A stretch of 64,000 bases of DNA from Burkholderia lata. Its GTDB lineage: Bacteria; Pseudomonadota; Gammaproteobacteria; Burkholderiales; Burkholderiaceae. The stretch lies in NCBI RefSeq assembly GCF_000012945.1, contig NC_007510.1:2480001-2544000 (forward strand), written 5' to 3'. The notes under the pieces are model-generated. The model did not search any database and was not told where the DNA came from. It was given only the letters and a program-made list of their open reading frames with translations. The stretch's first letter is position 1. Each line of letters opens with the position of its first letter. Made by a program: the position numbers and the translations under genes. Positions 49,346-58,905 of the stretch are shown here, in pieces.

Positions 49346-49383
49346 GTTCGGAATATTGCGAAGGTGCATCGTGTATTCCGAAC
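49346..49383 (-). repeat. 10-bp-arm inverted repeat just upstream of the receptor gene
   Basis: Perfect arms GTTCGGAATA and TATTCCGAAC flank an 18-bp centre. The element ends 18 bp before the receptor ATG, immediately upstream of its AAAGGA ribosome site. It could be an operator or a leader-RNA hairpin. There is no T-run, so it is not an intrinsic terminator. Confidence 0.7.
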
Positions 49384-49443
49384 GAACCGCCGAAACCCTC
49401 AATCGTCCCGTGAATTTTTTTACTGATGACCCTGCGCCGACGT

Positions 49444-50409
49444 TCAGCGCGGGACGACCGTGACCCAGTAGCGCGTGCGGTAGACGACGTCGACCGGCAA
49501 CGCGGTACGCAGGCTGGCGAGTGCGCGATCGGTGTCGGTCAGCGAGAACACGCCCGACACCGACAGCCGCGCAAGCGCCGGATCGCAGCGCAGGACGCCC
49601 GGCCGGTAGCGTGCGAGCTCGGCGCACCATGCATCGACGCGCATGCGTTCGGCGATCAGCCGGCCCTGCGTCCATGCGCTCGCACGGACATCTGCCGGCT
49701 CACGCGGCGCGAAGCCGTCCGCATCGAACCGCACGGCTTCGCCGGCCTCGAGCCGCAGCAAGCGATCGGCTGCGCGGGCCGGCCGGATCTCGACCGCGCC
49801 GTCGAACACGTCGACGCGTGCGCGCATCCCCTCGTCCGAGGCCGTGAAGCGCGTGCCGAGCGCACGCGCCATCCCCTGCCGCATCTCGACGCGCAGCGGC
49901 CGCCCCGCCGTGTCGTGCGCGGTCTCGACATGAACCGCGCCACGCACGAGCACGATGCGTCGCTCGCGCGCGTCGAAACGCACGTCGATCGCACTCTCCG
50001 TGTCGAGCCATACGCGCGTGCCGTCCGCGAGCGTGACATCGCGCACTTCGCCCACCCCGCTCGCATAGTCGGATGTCGCCGATTGCCACAGACGCGTACT
50101 GCGCACGCCGTAGCTCGCGCCGCCGAGCGTGATCGCCCAGCCGAGCGCGCGCATCGCGCGCCGGCGTGCGGGCCGGGCCGGCTGGGCAAGCAGGACACCG
50201 CGCGCCGTATCGGCCGGCACGCTGCCGAGTTTCGCGTCGATGCCGGCAAGCCGCTGCCATGCGCGCTCATGTTCGGGATGCTCGGCACGCCAGGCCGCGC
50301 AGCGGCGCCGATTGTCGTCGGTCGCGTCGCCCGACCACAGACGGGCAAGCCAGCCGATCGCCTGCTCGACGACGGCCTCGGGCAATGCATCGCCCTGCCG
50401 CCCGCTCAC
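49444..50409 (-). CDS. FecR-family anti-sigma / signal-transducing protein
   Basis: A 321-residue FecR-like inner-membrane regulator that relays receptor occupancy to the ECF sigma factor. The N-terminal cytosolic DUF4880-like segment has EQAIGWLARLWSGD and CAAWRAEHPEHERAWQRL. A weak hydrophobic segment lies near residues 85-100, then the FecR domain (GEVRDVTLADGTRVWLDTES near 117). The start is GTG at 50409, overlapping the sigma-factor stop by GTGA, which indicates translational coupling. Confidence 0.9.
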   Translation of the reverse strand: MSGRQGDALPEAVVEQAIGWLARLWSGDATDDNRRRCAAWRAEHPEHERAWQRLAGIDAKLGSVPADTARGVLLAQPARPARRRAMRALGWAITLGGASYGVRSTRLWQSATSDYASGVGEVRDVTLADGTRVWLDTESAIDVRFDARERRIVLVRGAVHVETAHDTAGRPLRVEMRQGMARALGTRFTASDEGMRARVDVFDGAVEIRPARAADRLLRLEAGEAVRFDADGFAPREPADVRASAWTQGRLIAERMRVDAWCAELARYRPGVLRCDPALARLSVSGVFSLTDTDRALASLRTALPVDVVYRTRYWVTVVPR

Positions 50410-50924
50410 GATGCGCTCCCGTAGAGCGCCGCATAGCACGCGCGCAGCGCGGACGCGACGTACTTCTCGACCGACGACACCGACACGCCGAGCTGCGCGG
50501 CGATCTCGCGATAGGTCAGGCCGTCTAGCTTGCACAGCAGCAGCGCCGTGCGTGCGTTGGCGGGCAGGCGGTCGAGCATCGCGTCGATTTCGCACAGCGC
50601 CTCGATCACGAGCGCGCGTGTTTCGGGAGAAGGCGCTTCGGCCTCGGGCAGGTATCGAACCGTGTCGAGATAGGCCGACTCGATATGCCGCCGCCGATAG
50701 AGATCGATCACGAGTCCGTTCGCGATCTGGGTCAGGTAGCGGCGCGAATCGTCGGGTTGAGGCGTCGTGCCGGATGCGAGCACGCGCAGATAGGTGTCGT
50801 GGGCGAGATCGGCCGCGTCGCACGCATTGCCGAGCTTCTTGCGCAGCCAGCCGCGCAGCCAGCCGTGATGATCGTTGTAGAGCGCACGGAAACCCCGCTG
50901 CGCATGACTGTCGATGACGCCCAT
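50406..50924 (-). CDS. FecI-type ECF sigma factor
   Basis: A 172-residue extracytoplasmic-function sigma factor of the iron-starvation class. Region 2 is visible as HHGWLRGWLRKKLGNACDAA ... DLAHDTYLRVL (residues 18-50). Region 4 is LPANARTALLLCKLDGLTYR ... EIAAQLGVSVSSVEKYVASAL (residues 120-160). The ATG at 50922-50924 was chosen because the Fur-controlled promoter lies about 50 bp upstream, and longer frames would run through it. It is the first gene of the fecI-fecR-receptor-esterase run. Confidence 0.92.
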   Translation of the reverse strand: MGVIDSHAQRGFRALYNDHHGWLRGWLRKKLGNACDAADLAHDTYLRVLASGTTPQPDDSRRYLTQIANGLVIDLYRRRHIESAYLDTVRYLPEAEAPSPETRALVIEALCEIDAMLDRLPANARTALLLCKLDGLTYREIAAQLGVSVSSVEKYVASALRACYAALYGSAS

Positions 50925-50963
50925 GTTCCCCGACGCCGCGTGGTCGCGCAGCGCCCCATTAAT

Positions 50964-51010
50964 GATAATGATTCTCATTAATTTTATGAGACAGGAGGCG
51001 GGACTGGCAA
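50964..51010 (-). promoter_or_regulatory. Fur-regulated promoter of the fecI-like operon
   Basis: On the minus strand a -35 TTGCCA (51005-51010), an 18-bp spacer and -10 TAAAAT (50981-50986) are followed by a Fur box at 50964-50982. The box matches 15 of 19 positions of the GATAATGATAATCATTATC consensus and overlaps the -10. Iron-loaded Fur would therefore repress the sigma-factor gene. Confidence 0.9.
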
Positions 51011-51050
51011 GCGGGAATCCGGCCGGCGACGCGTTTCCGGGGCCGGAAAA

Positions 51051-51076
51051 CAAAAAACCCGGCACGGGGCCGGGTT
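51051..51076 (-). terminator. Terminator of the initiator tRNA transcript
   Basis: On the minus strand, an 8-bp stem AACCCGGC/GCCGGGTT with a 5-nt loop, followed by a T-rich run. It lies 54 bp downstream of the tRNA 3' end and just upstream of the Fur-regulated promoter. Confidence 0.85.
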
Positions 51077-51129
51077 CCTGTCGACGAAGCGCGCATCGGT
51101 CACTTGCGCTGCACATCGTCTGGTGTGCT

Positions 51130-51206
<77 letters not shown>

Positions 51207-51389
51207 TCAGAGAAATAAATTATAGGGTGAGGGAGTACTCACGTCAATACTTTTGTCACAATTTCTTCTCGGTTCATCGAAACCGCTGCGCGCGGCGCCT
51301 CCCCCGCCCCGCACGAAGCGCGCGTTCGCGCCGCGTGCTCGCGGTAAGATGGCGGCCTTCGCATTCACCCCGCACGCACACTCCCGTTC

Positions 51390-52166
51390 ATGAAAATCGC
51401 CACCTGGAACGTCAACTCGCTCAACGTCCGCAAGCAGCATGTGCTCGACTGGCTCGCGCAAAGCGGAACCGACGTGCTGTGCCTGCAGGAACTGAAGCTG
51501 CCGGACGAGAAATTTCCGCGCGCCGAGCTTGAAGCCGCCGGCTACCGCAGCTGGTTCACGGGCCAGAAGACCTACAACGGCGTCGCGATCCTCGCGCGCG
51601 ACACGCTGTCCGTCGACGAATCGGATGTCGTGCGCAACATCCCCGGTTTCGACGATCCGCAGCAGCGCGTGGTCGCCGCGACGGTCGACGGCGTGCGCAT
51701 CGTGTCCGCGTATTTCCCGAACGGCCAGGCGCCCGACTCCGACAAGTTCGTCTACAAGATGCAATGGCTCGACGCGCTGCAGGCATGGCTGCGCACCGAG
51801 CTGCAGCGCTACCCGAAGCTCGCGCTGCTCGGCGACTACAACATCGCACCGGAAGACCGCGACGTGCACGACCCGGCGAAATGGGAAGGCCAGAACCTCG
51901 TGTCGCCGCAGGAGCGCGCCCACTTCGCGCAGCTGATCGAGCTCGGCTTCGTCGATGCGTTCCGCCGCTTCGAACAGCCGGAGAAGACCTTCACGTGGTG
52001 GGACTACCGGATGATGGCGTTCCGCCGCAACGCGGGGCTGCGCATCGACCACGTGCTGCTGTCGCCGGCGCTCGCCGAGACGTGCACGTCGTGCGAAGTC
52101 GATCGCACGCCGCGCACGTGGGAACAGCCGTCCGACCACACGCCCGTCGTCGCGGTCGTCGGCTGA
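51390..52166 (+). CDS. xthA: Exodeoxyribonuclease III / AP endonuclease
   Basis: A 258-residue Mg-dependent AP endonuclease and 3'-5' exonuclease of base-excision repair. It opens MKIATWNVNSLNVRKQHVLD with the metal Asn and has the catalytic Glu in LCLQELKLPDE (near residue 34). ALLGDYNIAPEDRDVHDP (near 150) and the C-terminal SDHTPVVAVV with the catalytic Asp-His are also present. The length matches the family. It is transcribed away from the tRNA gene and ends 24 bp before the convergent peptidase gene. Confidence 0.95.
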   Translation: MKIATWNVNSLNVRKQHVLDWLAQSGTDVLCLQELKLPDEKFPRAELEAAGYRSWFTGQKTYNGVAILARDTLSVDESDVVRNIPGFDDPQQRVVAATVDGVRIVSAYFPNGQAPDSDKFVYKMQWLDALQAWLRTELQRYPKLALLGDYNIAPEDRDVHDPAKWEGQNLVSPQERAHFAQLIELGFVDAFRRFEQPEKTFTWWDYRMMAFRRNAGLRIDHVLLSPALAETCTSCEVDRTPRTWEQPSDHTPVVAVVG

Positions 52167-52189
52167 TCGCTCGATCCGCCCGCGCGCGT

Positions 52190-54304
52190 TCAGCGCCGCG
52201 CGGGCGCCGGCCCGAGATGGGCCCACAGGAACCCGAATTCGGCCGCATCGGCTTCCGCGCGTTCCAGATCGTCGGCGCTGCCGTGGCCACCGTCGGTGTT
52301 CTCCCAGTACCACACCCGTTCGTGACCGAGCGCATGCATGCGCGCGGCCATCTTGCGCGCATGCGCGGGATGCACACGGTCGTCGCGCGTCGACGTCGTC
52401 AGCAGCAGCGGCGGATACGCGACACCTTCGCGCACGCGGTGATACGGCGAGTACGCGGCCAGCGCCGCGCCTTCATGCGGATCGTCCGGATCGCCGTATT
52501 CGTCGAGCCATGCGGCGCCCGCGTGCAGCTTCGGATAACGCCGCATGTCGAGCAGCGGCACGCGGCAGAGCACCGCGCCGAACAGCTCCGGCCGCTGCAC
52601 CATGCACGCGGCGACCAGCAACCCGCCGTTGCTGCCCCCCTCGATGCCGAGCTGCGCGGCGGTCGTCACGCCGGTCGCGGCCAGATCCTCGGCCACCGCG
52701 ATGAAATCGTCGAAGGAACGCTGGCGGTGTTCGCGCTGCGCATCGACGTGCCAGCGCGGCCCGAACTCGCCGCCGCCGCGGATGTGCGCGAACGCCATCA
52801 CGCCGCCGCGCTCGAGCCACCCGATACCGAACGCATCGCTGTAGCCCGGCAGGTTCGGAATCGCAAAACCGCCATAGCCCGATAGCAGGCACGGCCGCGC
52901 AACGCGCGCGGCGCCGTCGGCCACGTCGAGTGCATCGCGTGGCCCGATCAGCGTGTACGGCACGATCGTGCCGTCTTGCGAGCGCGCGCTCGCACGACGC
53001 ACGACCAGCCCGGCCGCATCGAACTGCACCGGCGGCCGGTCGAGCAGCACGCGACGCGACGGCGCGTCGTCCGCGCGATCGGCAAGATCGGCCAGCCAGC
53101 ATTCGGGCGGATCGAGATAGGTGTCGACGTCCACGTAAATCTCGTCGTTCAGCGTCGCTTCGACCGGCTCGACGTCGATCTGCGCGTCGCCCGGCCCCGG
53201 CCACTCGAACGGCCGGGCATCCCACGTCCACGTACCGTCGTCGGCCTGGCTCGGCTGCCACAGCATCGTGCGGTTGTGCACGTCGTCGAGCCAGCTCGCG
53301 ATCAGCGTCGTGCGCGTGTGCGTCCACGTGCACGCGGATGTCGTCGGTTGCGGCACGAACAGCGTCGTGAGTGCGCGCGACCCGGCGAGAAACGCCTGCT
53401 CGCGGATCGCGAGCAGCGAACCGCCCGCATGGCGCACGCCGTCACAATCCCAGTCGAGGCGCGGCTCCAGCATGAGCCAGCCCTCCCAGAACCCGACCTC
53501 GACATGGGTCGGCACGTCGTAGCGCGCCCACTCGCCCGTGTCGGTCAGCCGGTACGCATGTGCGTCGAAGAAATCGACGCTGCGCCACGCGACGTGACGG
53601 TTGTCGATCGGATCGAACCCCGCACCCGCACTGATGTCGTCGGGTTCGCCGCTGAACACGACGGGCGCATCGGCGAGCGCCGTGCCGCGCACCCAGCGCC
53701 GCGCTTCATACGGATAGCCGGCCGCGGTCGCATGCGCTTCGCCGCGATCCCAGCTCACGTAGACGGTATCGCGATCGATCCAGCCGACCGTGTGATGCCC
53801 CGGCTCGTCGATCGTGAAGCCGCCGTCGACGAAACGCCGTTCGACGAGATCGAATTCACGCACGACGACCGCGTCGGCGCCGCCCGGCGACAGCGACAGC
53901 AGCGCCCGATCACCGTCCGGATACAGGATCGAGTCCTGCTCGAACACCCACGACTCGCCCTCCTCCGCACCAAGCGCGTCGACGTCGAGCAGCGTTTCCC
54001 ACGCCGGGTTTCCCGCGCGCCAGTCGTCCCAGCGCGTGCGGCGCCACAGCCCTTTCGGATGGAGATCGTCCTGCCACAGGTCGTAGGCCCAGTCGCGCCA
54101 GCGGGTCGGAATCACCGGGCGTTCGCGCGGCAGATACGCTTTGGCGAGGCGCGCGGTCAGCGCGCGATACGCGTCGTCGTCACGCAGCGCGGCGCGCGTG
54201 CGCGCATTCTGCTCGTCGACCCAGGTGCGGGCGCGCTTGCTGTCGAGCGATTCGAGGAAACGGAACGGGTCGGCCCCAGCGGGCCAGCGGAAGGAATCGG
54301 ACAT
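52190..54304 (-). CDS. Prolyl oligopeptidase-family serine peptidase (S9A)
   Basis: A 704-residue enzyme with an N-terminal helical segment (FRFLESLDSKRARTWVDEQN), a beta-propeller (about residues 75-400), and a C-terminal alpha/beta hydrolase domain. The catalytic Ser is in IEGGSNGGLL (near 548), Asp in STRDDRVHPAH (near 640) and His in DGGHGSAD. The conserved FAHIRGGGEFGPRWH precedes them. There is no signal peptide, so it is probably cytosolic. Substrates are short proline-containing peptides by family. The start MSDSFRWPAGADPF was chosen as the normal S9A N terminus. Confidence 0.92.
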   Translation of the reverse strand: MSDSFRWPAGADPFRFLESLDSKRARTWVDEQNARTRAALRDDDAYRALTARLAKAYLPRERPVIPTRWRDWAYDLWQDDLHPKGLWRRTRWDDWRAGNPAWETLLDVDALGAEEGESWVFEQDSILYPDGDRALLSLSPGGADAVVVREFDLVERRFVDGGFTIDEPGHHTVGWIDRDTVYVSWDRGEAHATAAGYPYEARRWVRGTALADAPVVFSGEPDDISAGAGFDPIDNRHVAWRSVDFFDAHAYRLTDTGEWARYDVPTHVEVGFWEGWLMLEPRLDWDCDGVRHAGGSLLAIREQAFLAGSRALTTLFVPQPTTSACTWTHTRTTLIASWLDDVHNRTMLWQPSQADDGTWTWDARPFEWPGPGDAQIDVEPVEATLNDEIYVDVDTYLDPPECWLADLADRADDAPSRRVLLDRPPVQFDAAGLVVRRASARSQDGTIVPYTLIGPRDALDVADGAARVARPCLLSGYGGFAIPNLPGYSDAFGIGWLERGGVMAFAHIRGGGEFGPRWHVDAQREHRQRSFDDFIAVAEDLAATGVTTAAQLGIEGGSNGGLLVAACMVQRPELFGAVLCRVPLLDMRRYPKLHAGAAWLDEYGDPDDPHEGAALAAYSPYHRVREGVAYPPLLLTTSTRDDRVHPAHARKMAARMHALGHERVWYWENTDGGHGSADDLERAEADAAEFGFLWAHLGPAPARR

Positions 54305-54393
54305 TGCGGATAGGCGGAATGGCAAACAGCGTGCAAACCGCGATTATGTCCGATTGCGGCATGCGCGATGCCCGCGCATGCCGCAAATCGTGC

Positions 54394-55914
54394 TCAGGGC
54401 TCCAGATGGAGTTCCTGGATCTTGCGCGTGATCGTGTTGCGACCGATGCCGAGCCGCTCCGCGGCCTCGACCTTGCGGCCGCGCGTGAAGTCGAGCGCCT
54501 CGCGGATCACGGCCGCCTCGAAGCGGCGTGCGAGTTCGTCCATCACGTCGGCCGAGTTCTCGCGCAACAGCCGTGCAACCTCGGTGCGCAGGCCGTGCTC
54601 CCACAGCGGATAGCCGGCCGGCGCGCTGCCGTTCGGCGCCGCCGCGACCGGTGCGGACGCCAGTGGAGCGCCGCCAATCGCCGGTTGCGCGAGCGTTGCC
54701 GCCTCGCCACTGCCGCCGTGCGCGTCCACACCGTCGCTCGTCGCAACCACCGGCGCACCGGCCGGCACGAGGTCGGGCGGCAGGTCCTTGATCTCGACCG
54801 TCTGCGCGGGCGCCATCACGGTCAGCCAGTTCGCGAGGTTCTCGAGCTGGCGCACGTTGCCGGGAAACGCCAGCGACGTGAGGTACACCAGCGCTTCGTC
54901 GGACACGCGCTTCGGCTCGACGCCGAGATCGCGCGCGCTCTTCTGCAGGAAGTGGCGCGTGAGCAGCGCGATGTCCTCGCTGCGCTCGCGCAGCGGCGGC
55001 AGGCGCAGCCGGATCACGTTGAGCCGGTGGTAAAGGTCCTCGCGGAACAGCCCCTGCCGCACGCGCGATTCGAGATTCTGGTGGGTAGCGGCGATCACGC
55101 GCACGTTCGCGCGCAACGGGTTGTGGCCGCCGACCCGATAGAACTGTCCGTCCGACAGCACGCGCAACAGGCGCGTCTGCAGGTCGAACGGCATGTCGCC
55201 GATTTCGTCGAGGAACAGCGTGCCGTTCTCGGCCTGCTCGAAGCGGCCCTGCCGCGTCGTCTGCGCGCCGGTGAACGCGCCGCGCTCATGGCCGAACAGC
55301 TCGGATTCGAGCAGGTCCTTCGGAATCGCCGCGGTGTTCAGCGCGATGAACGGCCCGTTTGCACGCGGGCTGTGACGGTGCAGCGCACGCGCGACGAGTT
55401 CCTTGCCGGTGCCCGATTCACCGGTGATCAGCACGGTCGCGGCCGAGTGCGACAGGCGACCGATCGCGCGAAACATGTCCTGCATCGCGGGGGCCTGGCC
55501 GAGCATCTCGGGCGCCTCGGCCACGCGCTCGTCCTGCGGCGCGCCGCCGCGCAGGCTTTCCTCGACCGCACGGCGGATCAGCTCGACCGCCTTGTCGACG
55601 TCGAACGGCTTCGCGAGATATTCGAACGCGCCGCCCTGGAACGCCGCAACGGCGCTGTCGAGATCGGAGAACGCCGTCATGATGATGACGGGCAGGCCCG
55701 GCAGGCGCTCGTGCATCGCCTGCAGCAACTCGAGGCCCGAGCCGCCCGGCATCCGGATGTCGGATACCAGCACCTGCGGGGTCTCGTGGTCGAGCGCGGC
55801 CAGCGCGTCCCGCACGTTCGCGAAACTCTTCGTCGCGAAGCTGTCCCGGGCGAGCGCCTTTTCGAGCACCCAGCGGATCGATTGGTCGTCGTCTACTATC
55901 CAGATCGGCTTCAT
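54394..55914 (-). CDS. ntrC: Nitrogen regulator NtrC (sigma-54 activator)
   Basis: A 506-residue response regulator that activates sigma-54 promoters under nitrogen limitation. The receiver has Asp52 in [10 protein letters not shown]. The AAA+ domain has Walker [13 protein letters not shown], the sigma-54 contact loop [15 protein letters not shown], and Walker [10 protein letters not shown]. After a Gly/Ala/Pro-rich linker comes a Fis-type helix-turn-helix at the end ([21 protein letters not shown]). It follows ntrB by 46 bp in the glnA-ntrB-ntrC order. Confidence 0.96.
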   Translation of the reverse strand: MKPIWIVDDDQSIRWVLEKALARDSFATKSFANVRDALAALDHETPQVLVSDIRMPGGSGLELLQAMHERLPGLPVIIMTAFSDLDSAVAAFQGGAFEYLAKPFDVDKAVELIRRAVEESLRGGAPQDERVAEAPEMLGQAPAMQDMFRAIGRLSHSAATVLITGESGTGKELVARALHRHSPRANGPFIALNTAAIPKDLLESELFGHERGAFTGAQTTRQGRFEQAENGTLFLDEIGDMPFDLQTRLLRVLSDGQFYRVGGHNPLRANVRVIAATHQNLESRVRQGLFREDLYHRLNVIRLRLPPLRERSEDIALLTRHFLQKSARDLGVEPKRVSDEALVYLTSLAFPGNVRQLENLANWLTVMAPAQTVEIKDLPPDLVPAGAPVVATSDGVDAHGGSGEAATLAQPAIGGAPLASAPVAAAPNGSAPAGYPLWEHGLRTEVARLLRENSADVMDELARRFEAAVIREALDFTRGRKVEAAERLGIGRNTITRKIQELHLEP

Positions 55915-55960
55915 AGGTCGGTCAGATATTGGTGAATCTGGTGAATCGCCATGCCGCCGC

Positions 55961-57103
55961 TCAATGGTCGAGCGGCAGCAGGATCTGAAATTCGGTACGT
56001 CCGGGCCGGCTTTCGACCTCGATCATCCCGTCGTGCTGCTGCACGAACGTCTGCGCGAGCGTCAGGCCGAGGCCGCTGCCGTCGTCGCGCCCGGACACGA
56101 GCGGGTAGAAGATCCGGTCGCGGATTTCCTCCGGAATGCCGGGCCCGTTGTCGATCACGTGCAAGTCCAGTGCCAGCCGGTACAGGCGCTTCGCGATCGT
56201 CACCTTGCGCGCGATGCGCGTGCGCAGCTCGATCTTCGCGTCGCCCTGCGCGATCCGTTCGCGCAGCGCCTGCGCGGCGTTGCGCACGATGTTGAGCAGC
56301 GCCTGGATCAGTTGCTCCTTGTCGCCGCGCAGGTCCGGCACGCTCACGTCGTAGTCGCGCTCGATCGAGAGCCCGCGCGGGAATTCCGCGAGCATCACCG
56401 CACGCACGCGTTCGCATACTTCATGAATGTTCACGTCGCCGACGATGTGCGGATGCCGGTGCGGCTCCAGCAACCGGTCGACGAGCGTCTGCAGGCGGTC
56501 GGACTCCTTGATGATCACCTGCGTGTATTCGCGCAACTCGCCGCGCTCGCGCTCGCCGAGCTCGAATTCGAGCAGCTGGGCTGCGCCGCGAATGCCGCCG
56601 AGCGGGTTCTTGATCTCGTGCGCGAGGTTGCGGATCAACTGCTTGTTGACCGCGGTCAGGTCGTGGATGCGCTCCTCGCGATCGGTGCGCGACTGCCGCT
56701 CGTTCTCGAACAGCTCGACGAGCACGAAATCGGGCGAGGTCTCGAGAAAGCCGACGATCGCGTGCACATGCAGCGGTTCGCGGCCGGGCCGGTCGAGCAC
56801 GGTATCGAGGTGCGTCGCATGAAAGCGTTCTTCGCCGATCGCGGTGATCGTCGATGCCAGCTCGTTCGCATTCGGAAAAATCTCGCCCCACGGCCGCTGC
56901 GCGAGCTGCCGGCGCGAAATGTCGAGCATCGCCTCGGCTGACGGGTTCGCGAACGCGATCCGCAGCGTCTTGCGGTCGAGCACGATCACGACCGTCGGCA
57001 ACGCTTCCAGCCCCGCCAGCAGGCCCGAGCGCGAGAGCCGCTCGTCGTCCGTCAGTCGCTCGGGCTGCCCCGTTTTCGCCTTGATCAGATTCTTCAGAAC
57101 CAT
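55961..57103 (-). CDS. ntrB: Nitrogen-sensing histidine kinase NtrB
   Basis: A 380-residue cytosolic kinase/phosphatase that phosphorylates NtrC and is controlled by PII protein. It has an N-terminal PAS domain (LEALPTVVIVLDRKTLRIAF, about residues 32-51), the H-box NLAHEIKNPLGGIRGAAQLL (His162), the N-box IVRNAAQALRE and the G-box GRDDGSGLGLTLAQ. There are no transmembrane helices, as expected. It lies 160 bp after glnA, across a terminator-like hairpin. Confidence 0.96.
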   Translation of the reverse strand: MVLKNLIKAKTGQPERLTDDERLSRSGLLAGLEALPTVVIVLDRKTLRIAFANPSAEAMLDISRRQLAQRPWGEIFPNANELASTITAIGEERFHATHLDTVLDRPGREPLHVHAIVGFLETSPDFVLVELFENERQSRTDREERIHDLTAVNKQLIRNLAHEIKNPLGGIRGAAQLLEFELGERERGELREYTQVIIKESDRLQTLVDRLLEPHRHPHIVGDVNIHEVCERVRAVMLAEFPRGLSIERDYDVSVPDLRGDKEQLIQALLNIVRNAAQALRERIAQGDAKIELRTRIARKVTIAKRLYRLALDLHVIDNGPGIPEEIRDRIFYPLVSGRDDGSGLGLTLAQTFVQQHDGMIEVESRPGRTEFQILLPLDH

Positions 57104-57153
57104 CTGCGTGCTTGTCGCGCCTTTACGGGCCAGAAAAGGAAAATCACCGGAAC

Positions 57154-57183
57154 AAAAAAGGGACGGCTGGACGCCGCCCCTTT
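57154..57183 (-). terminator. Terminator-like hairpin between glnA and ntrB
   Basis: On the minus strand an 11-bp stem (one A-C mismatch) with a 5-nt loop is followed by TTTTTT. It lies about 80 bp after the glnA stop and 50 bp before ntrB. It should cut most glnA transcripts short and leave ntrBC at lower expression through read-through or a separate promoter. Confidence 0.8.
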
Positions 57184-57263
57184 CAGACTCCGCCGTTCCC
57201 GCCGCAAGCCGCGCGACGGGAACGAACCGGCATGACGGCGCTGAATCGAAGCGCCATCGCCGA

Positions 57264-58679
57264 TTAGAGCGAGTAGTACATCTCGAACTCGATCGGGTGC
57301 GTCGTCATGCGGAACTTCGCCAGCTCCTGCTCCTTCAGCGCAAGGTACGCGTCCAGCATGCCGTCCGTGAACACGCCGCCGCGCGTCAGGAACTCGCGAT
57401 CCTTGTCGAGTGCTTCGAGTGCCTGGTCGAGGCCCGCGCACACGGTCGGGATCTTTGCATCTTCTTCCGGCGGCAGGTCGTACAGGTTCTTGTCCGCTGC
57501 TTCGCCCGGATGGATCTTGTTCTGGATCCCGTCCAGACCCGCCATCATCAGTGCCGAGAACAACAGGTACGGGTTCGCCATCGGATCCGGGAAGCGCGTT
57601 TCGATACGGCGGCCCTTCGGGTTCGACACGTGCGGAATGCGGATCGATGCCGAACGGTTGCGTGCCGAGTAGGCGAGCTTGACCGGTGCTTCGAAGTGCG
57701 GGACCAGACGCTTGTACGAGTTCGTCGTCGGGTTCGTGATCGCGTTCAGCGCGCGGGCGTGCTTGATGATGCCGCCGATGTAGAACAGCGCCATTTCCGA
57801 CAGGCCGGCGTAGCCGTTACCCGCGAACAGGTTCTGGCCGTCCTTCCAGATCGACTGGTGAACGTGCATGCCCGAACCGTTGTCGCCAACGATCGGCTTC
57901 GGCATGAACGTCGCCGTCTTGCCGTACGAGTGCGCGACGTTGTGGATGATGTACTTCGACCATTGCGTCCAGTCGGCGCGCTCGACCAGCGTCGAGAACT
58001 TCGTGCCGATTTCGTTCTGGCCCTGGCCCGCCACTTCGTGGTGGTGCACTTCGACCGGGATGCCGAGCTGTTCGAGCAGCAGGCACATTTCCGAACGCAT
58101 GTCCTGGAACGTGTCGACCGGCGCGACCGGGAAGTAGCCGCCCTTCGTGCCCGGACGGTGGCCCGTGTTGCCGCCTTCGAATTCCTTGGCCGACGACCAC
58201 GGTGCTTCTTCCGAGTTGATCTTCACGAAGCAGCCCGACATGTCCGTGCTCCACTGGACCGAGTCGAAAATGAAGAATTCCGGTTCCGGACCGAAGTAGG
58301 CGGTGTCGCCGATGCCCGTGCTCTTCAGGTAAGCTTCAGCGCGCTTCGCGAGCGAACGCGGGTCGCGCTCGTAGCCCTTGCCGTCTGCCGGCTCGACCAC
58401 GTCGCAGGTCAGCACCAGGGTCGACTCTTCATAGAACGGGTCGACGAATGCGGCGTTCGGGTCCGGCATGAGCAGCATGTCCGACGCCTCGATGCCCTTC
58501 CAGCCGGCGATCGACGAGCCGTCGAATGCATGGCCGCTTTCGAACTTGTCTTCGTCAAACGCCGAAACCGGCACCGACACGTGCTGTTCCTTGCCGCGCG
58601 TATCCGTGAAGCGGAAATCGACAAACTTGACGTCCTCGTCCTTCACGAGCTGCATGACGTCGGCGACGGTTTTACTCAT
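57264..58679 (-). CDS. glnA: Glutamine synthetase, type I
   Basis: GlnA assimilates ammonia by making glutamine from glutamate and ATP. The 471-residue product has the type I beta length. It includes the [16 protein letters not shown] signature (near residue 52), the metal-binding [10 protein letters not shown] (near 129), the ATP-binding [16 protein letters not shown] (near 263), and the adenylylation Tyr in [10 protein letters not shown] (near 398). The last shows control by adenylyltransferase. It heads the glnA-ntrB-ntrC set, with sigma-54 and NtrC elements upstream. Confidence 0.98.
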   Translation of the reverse strand: MSKTVADVMQLVKDEDVKFVDFRFTDTRGKEQHVSVPVSAFDEDKFESGHAFDGSSIAGWKGIEASDMLLMPDPNAAFVDPFYEESTLVLTCDVVEPADGKGYERDPRSLAKRAEAYLKSTGIGDTAYFGPEPEFFIFDSVQWSTDMSGCFVKINSEEAPWSSAKEFEGGNTGHRPGTKGGYFPVAPVDTFQDMRSEMCLLLEQLGIPVEVHHHEVAGQGQNEIGTKFSTLVERADWTQWSKYIIHNVAHSYGKTATFMPKPIVGDNGSGMHVHQSIWKDGQNLFAGNGYAGLSEMALFYIGGIIKHARALNAITNPTTNSYKRLVPHFEAPVKLAYSARNRSASIRIPHVSNPKGRRIETRFPDPMANPYLLFSALMMAGLDGIQNKIHPGEAADKNLYDLPPEEDAKIPTVCAGLDQALEALDKDREFLTRGGVFTDGMLDAYLALKEQELAKFRMTTHPIEFEMYYSL

Positions 58680-58790
58680 AACCTCTTCTCCTGATTGAAC
58701 AATTCCGGCGGACTGGGAACCGCCTCGTTTATCGAGCTGACCGGGGTCTTGCTTTGGCGCAGCGCGCCCCGATTCGACCGAATCCTATAA

Positions 58791-58806
58791 AGCAGCTTCC
58801 GTGCCA
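58791..58806 (-). promoter_or_regulatory. Sigma-54 (-24/-12) promoter of glnA
   Basis: The minus strand reads TGGCACGGAAGCTGCT: the -24 GG and -12 GC dinucleotides are at the required 12-base separation, and TGGCAC is perfect. The predicted transcript start is about 100 bp before the glnA ATG. Confidence 0.88.
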
Positions 58807-58905
58807 CCTATGCGCAAGATTGGCGCGAATCGCGCCGGCGCTCGTCGCGACGGGGCTGTGCTGCGCAATTCCGGGGCTCGGCTTCGCACCGCCTGCCAAC
58901 CGAAG

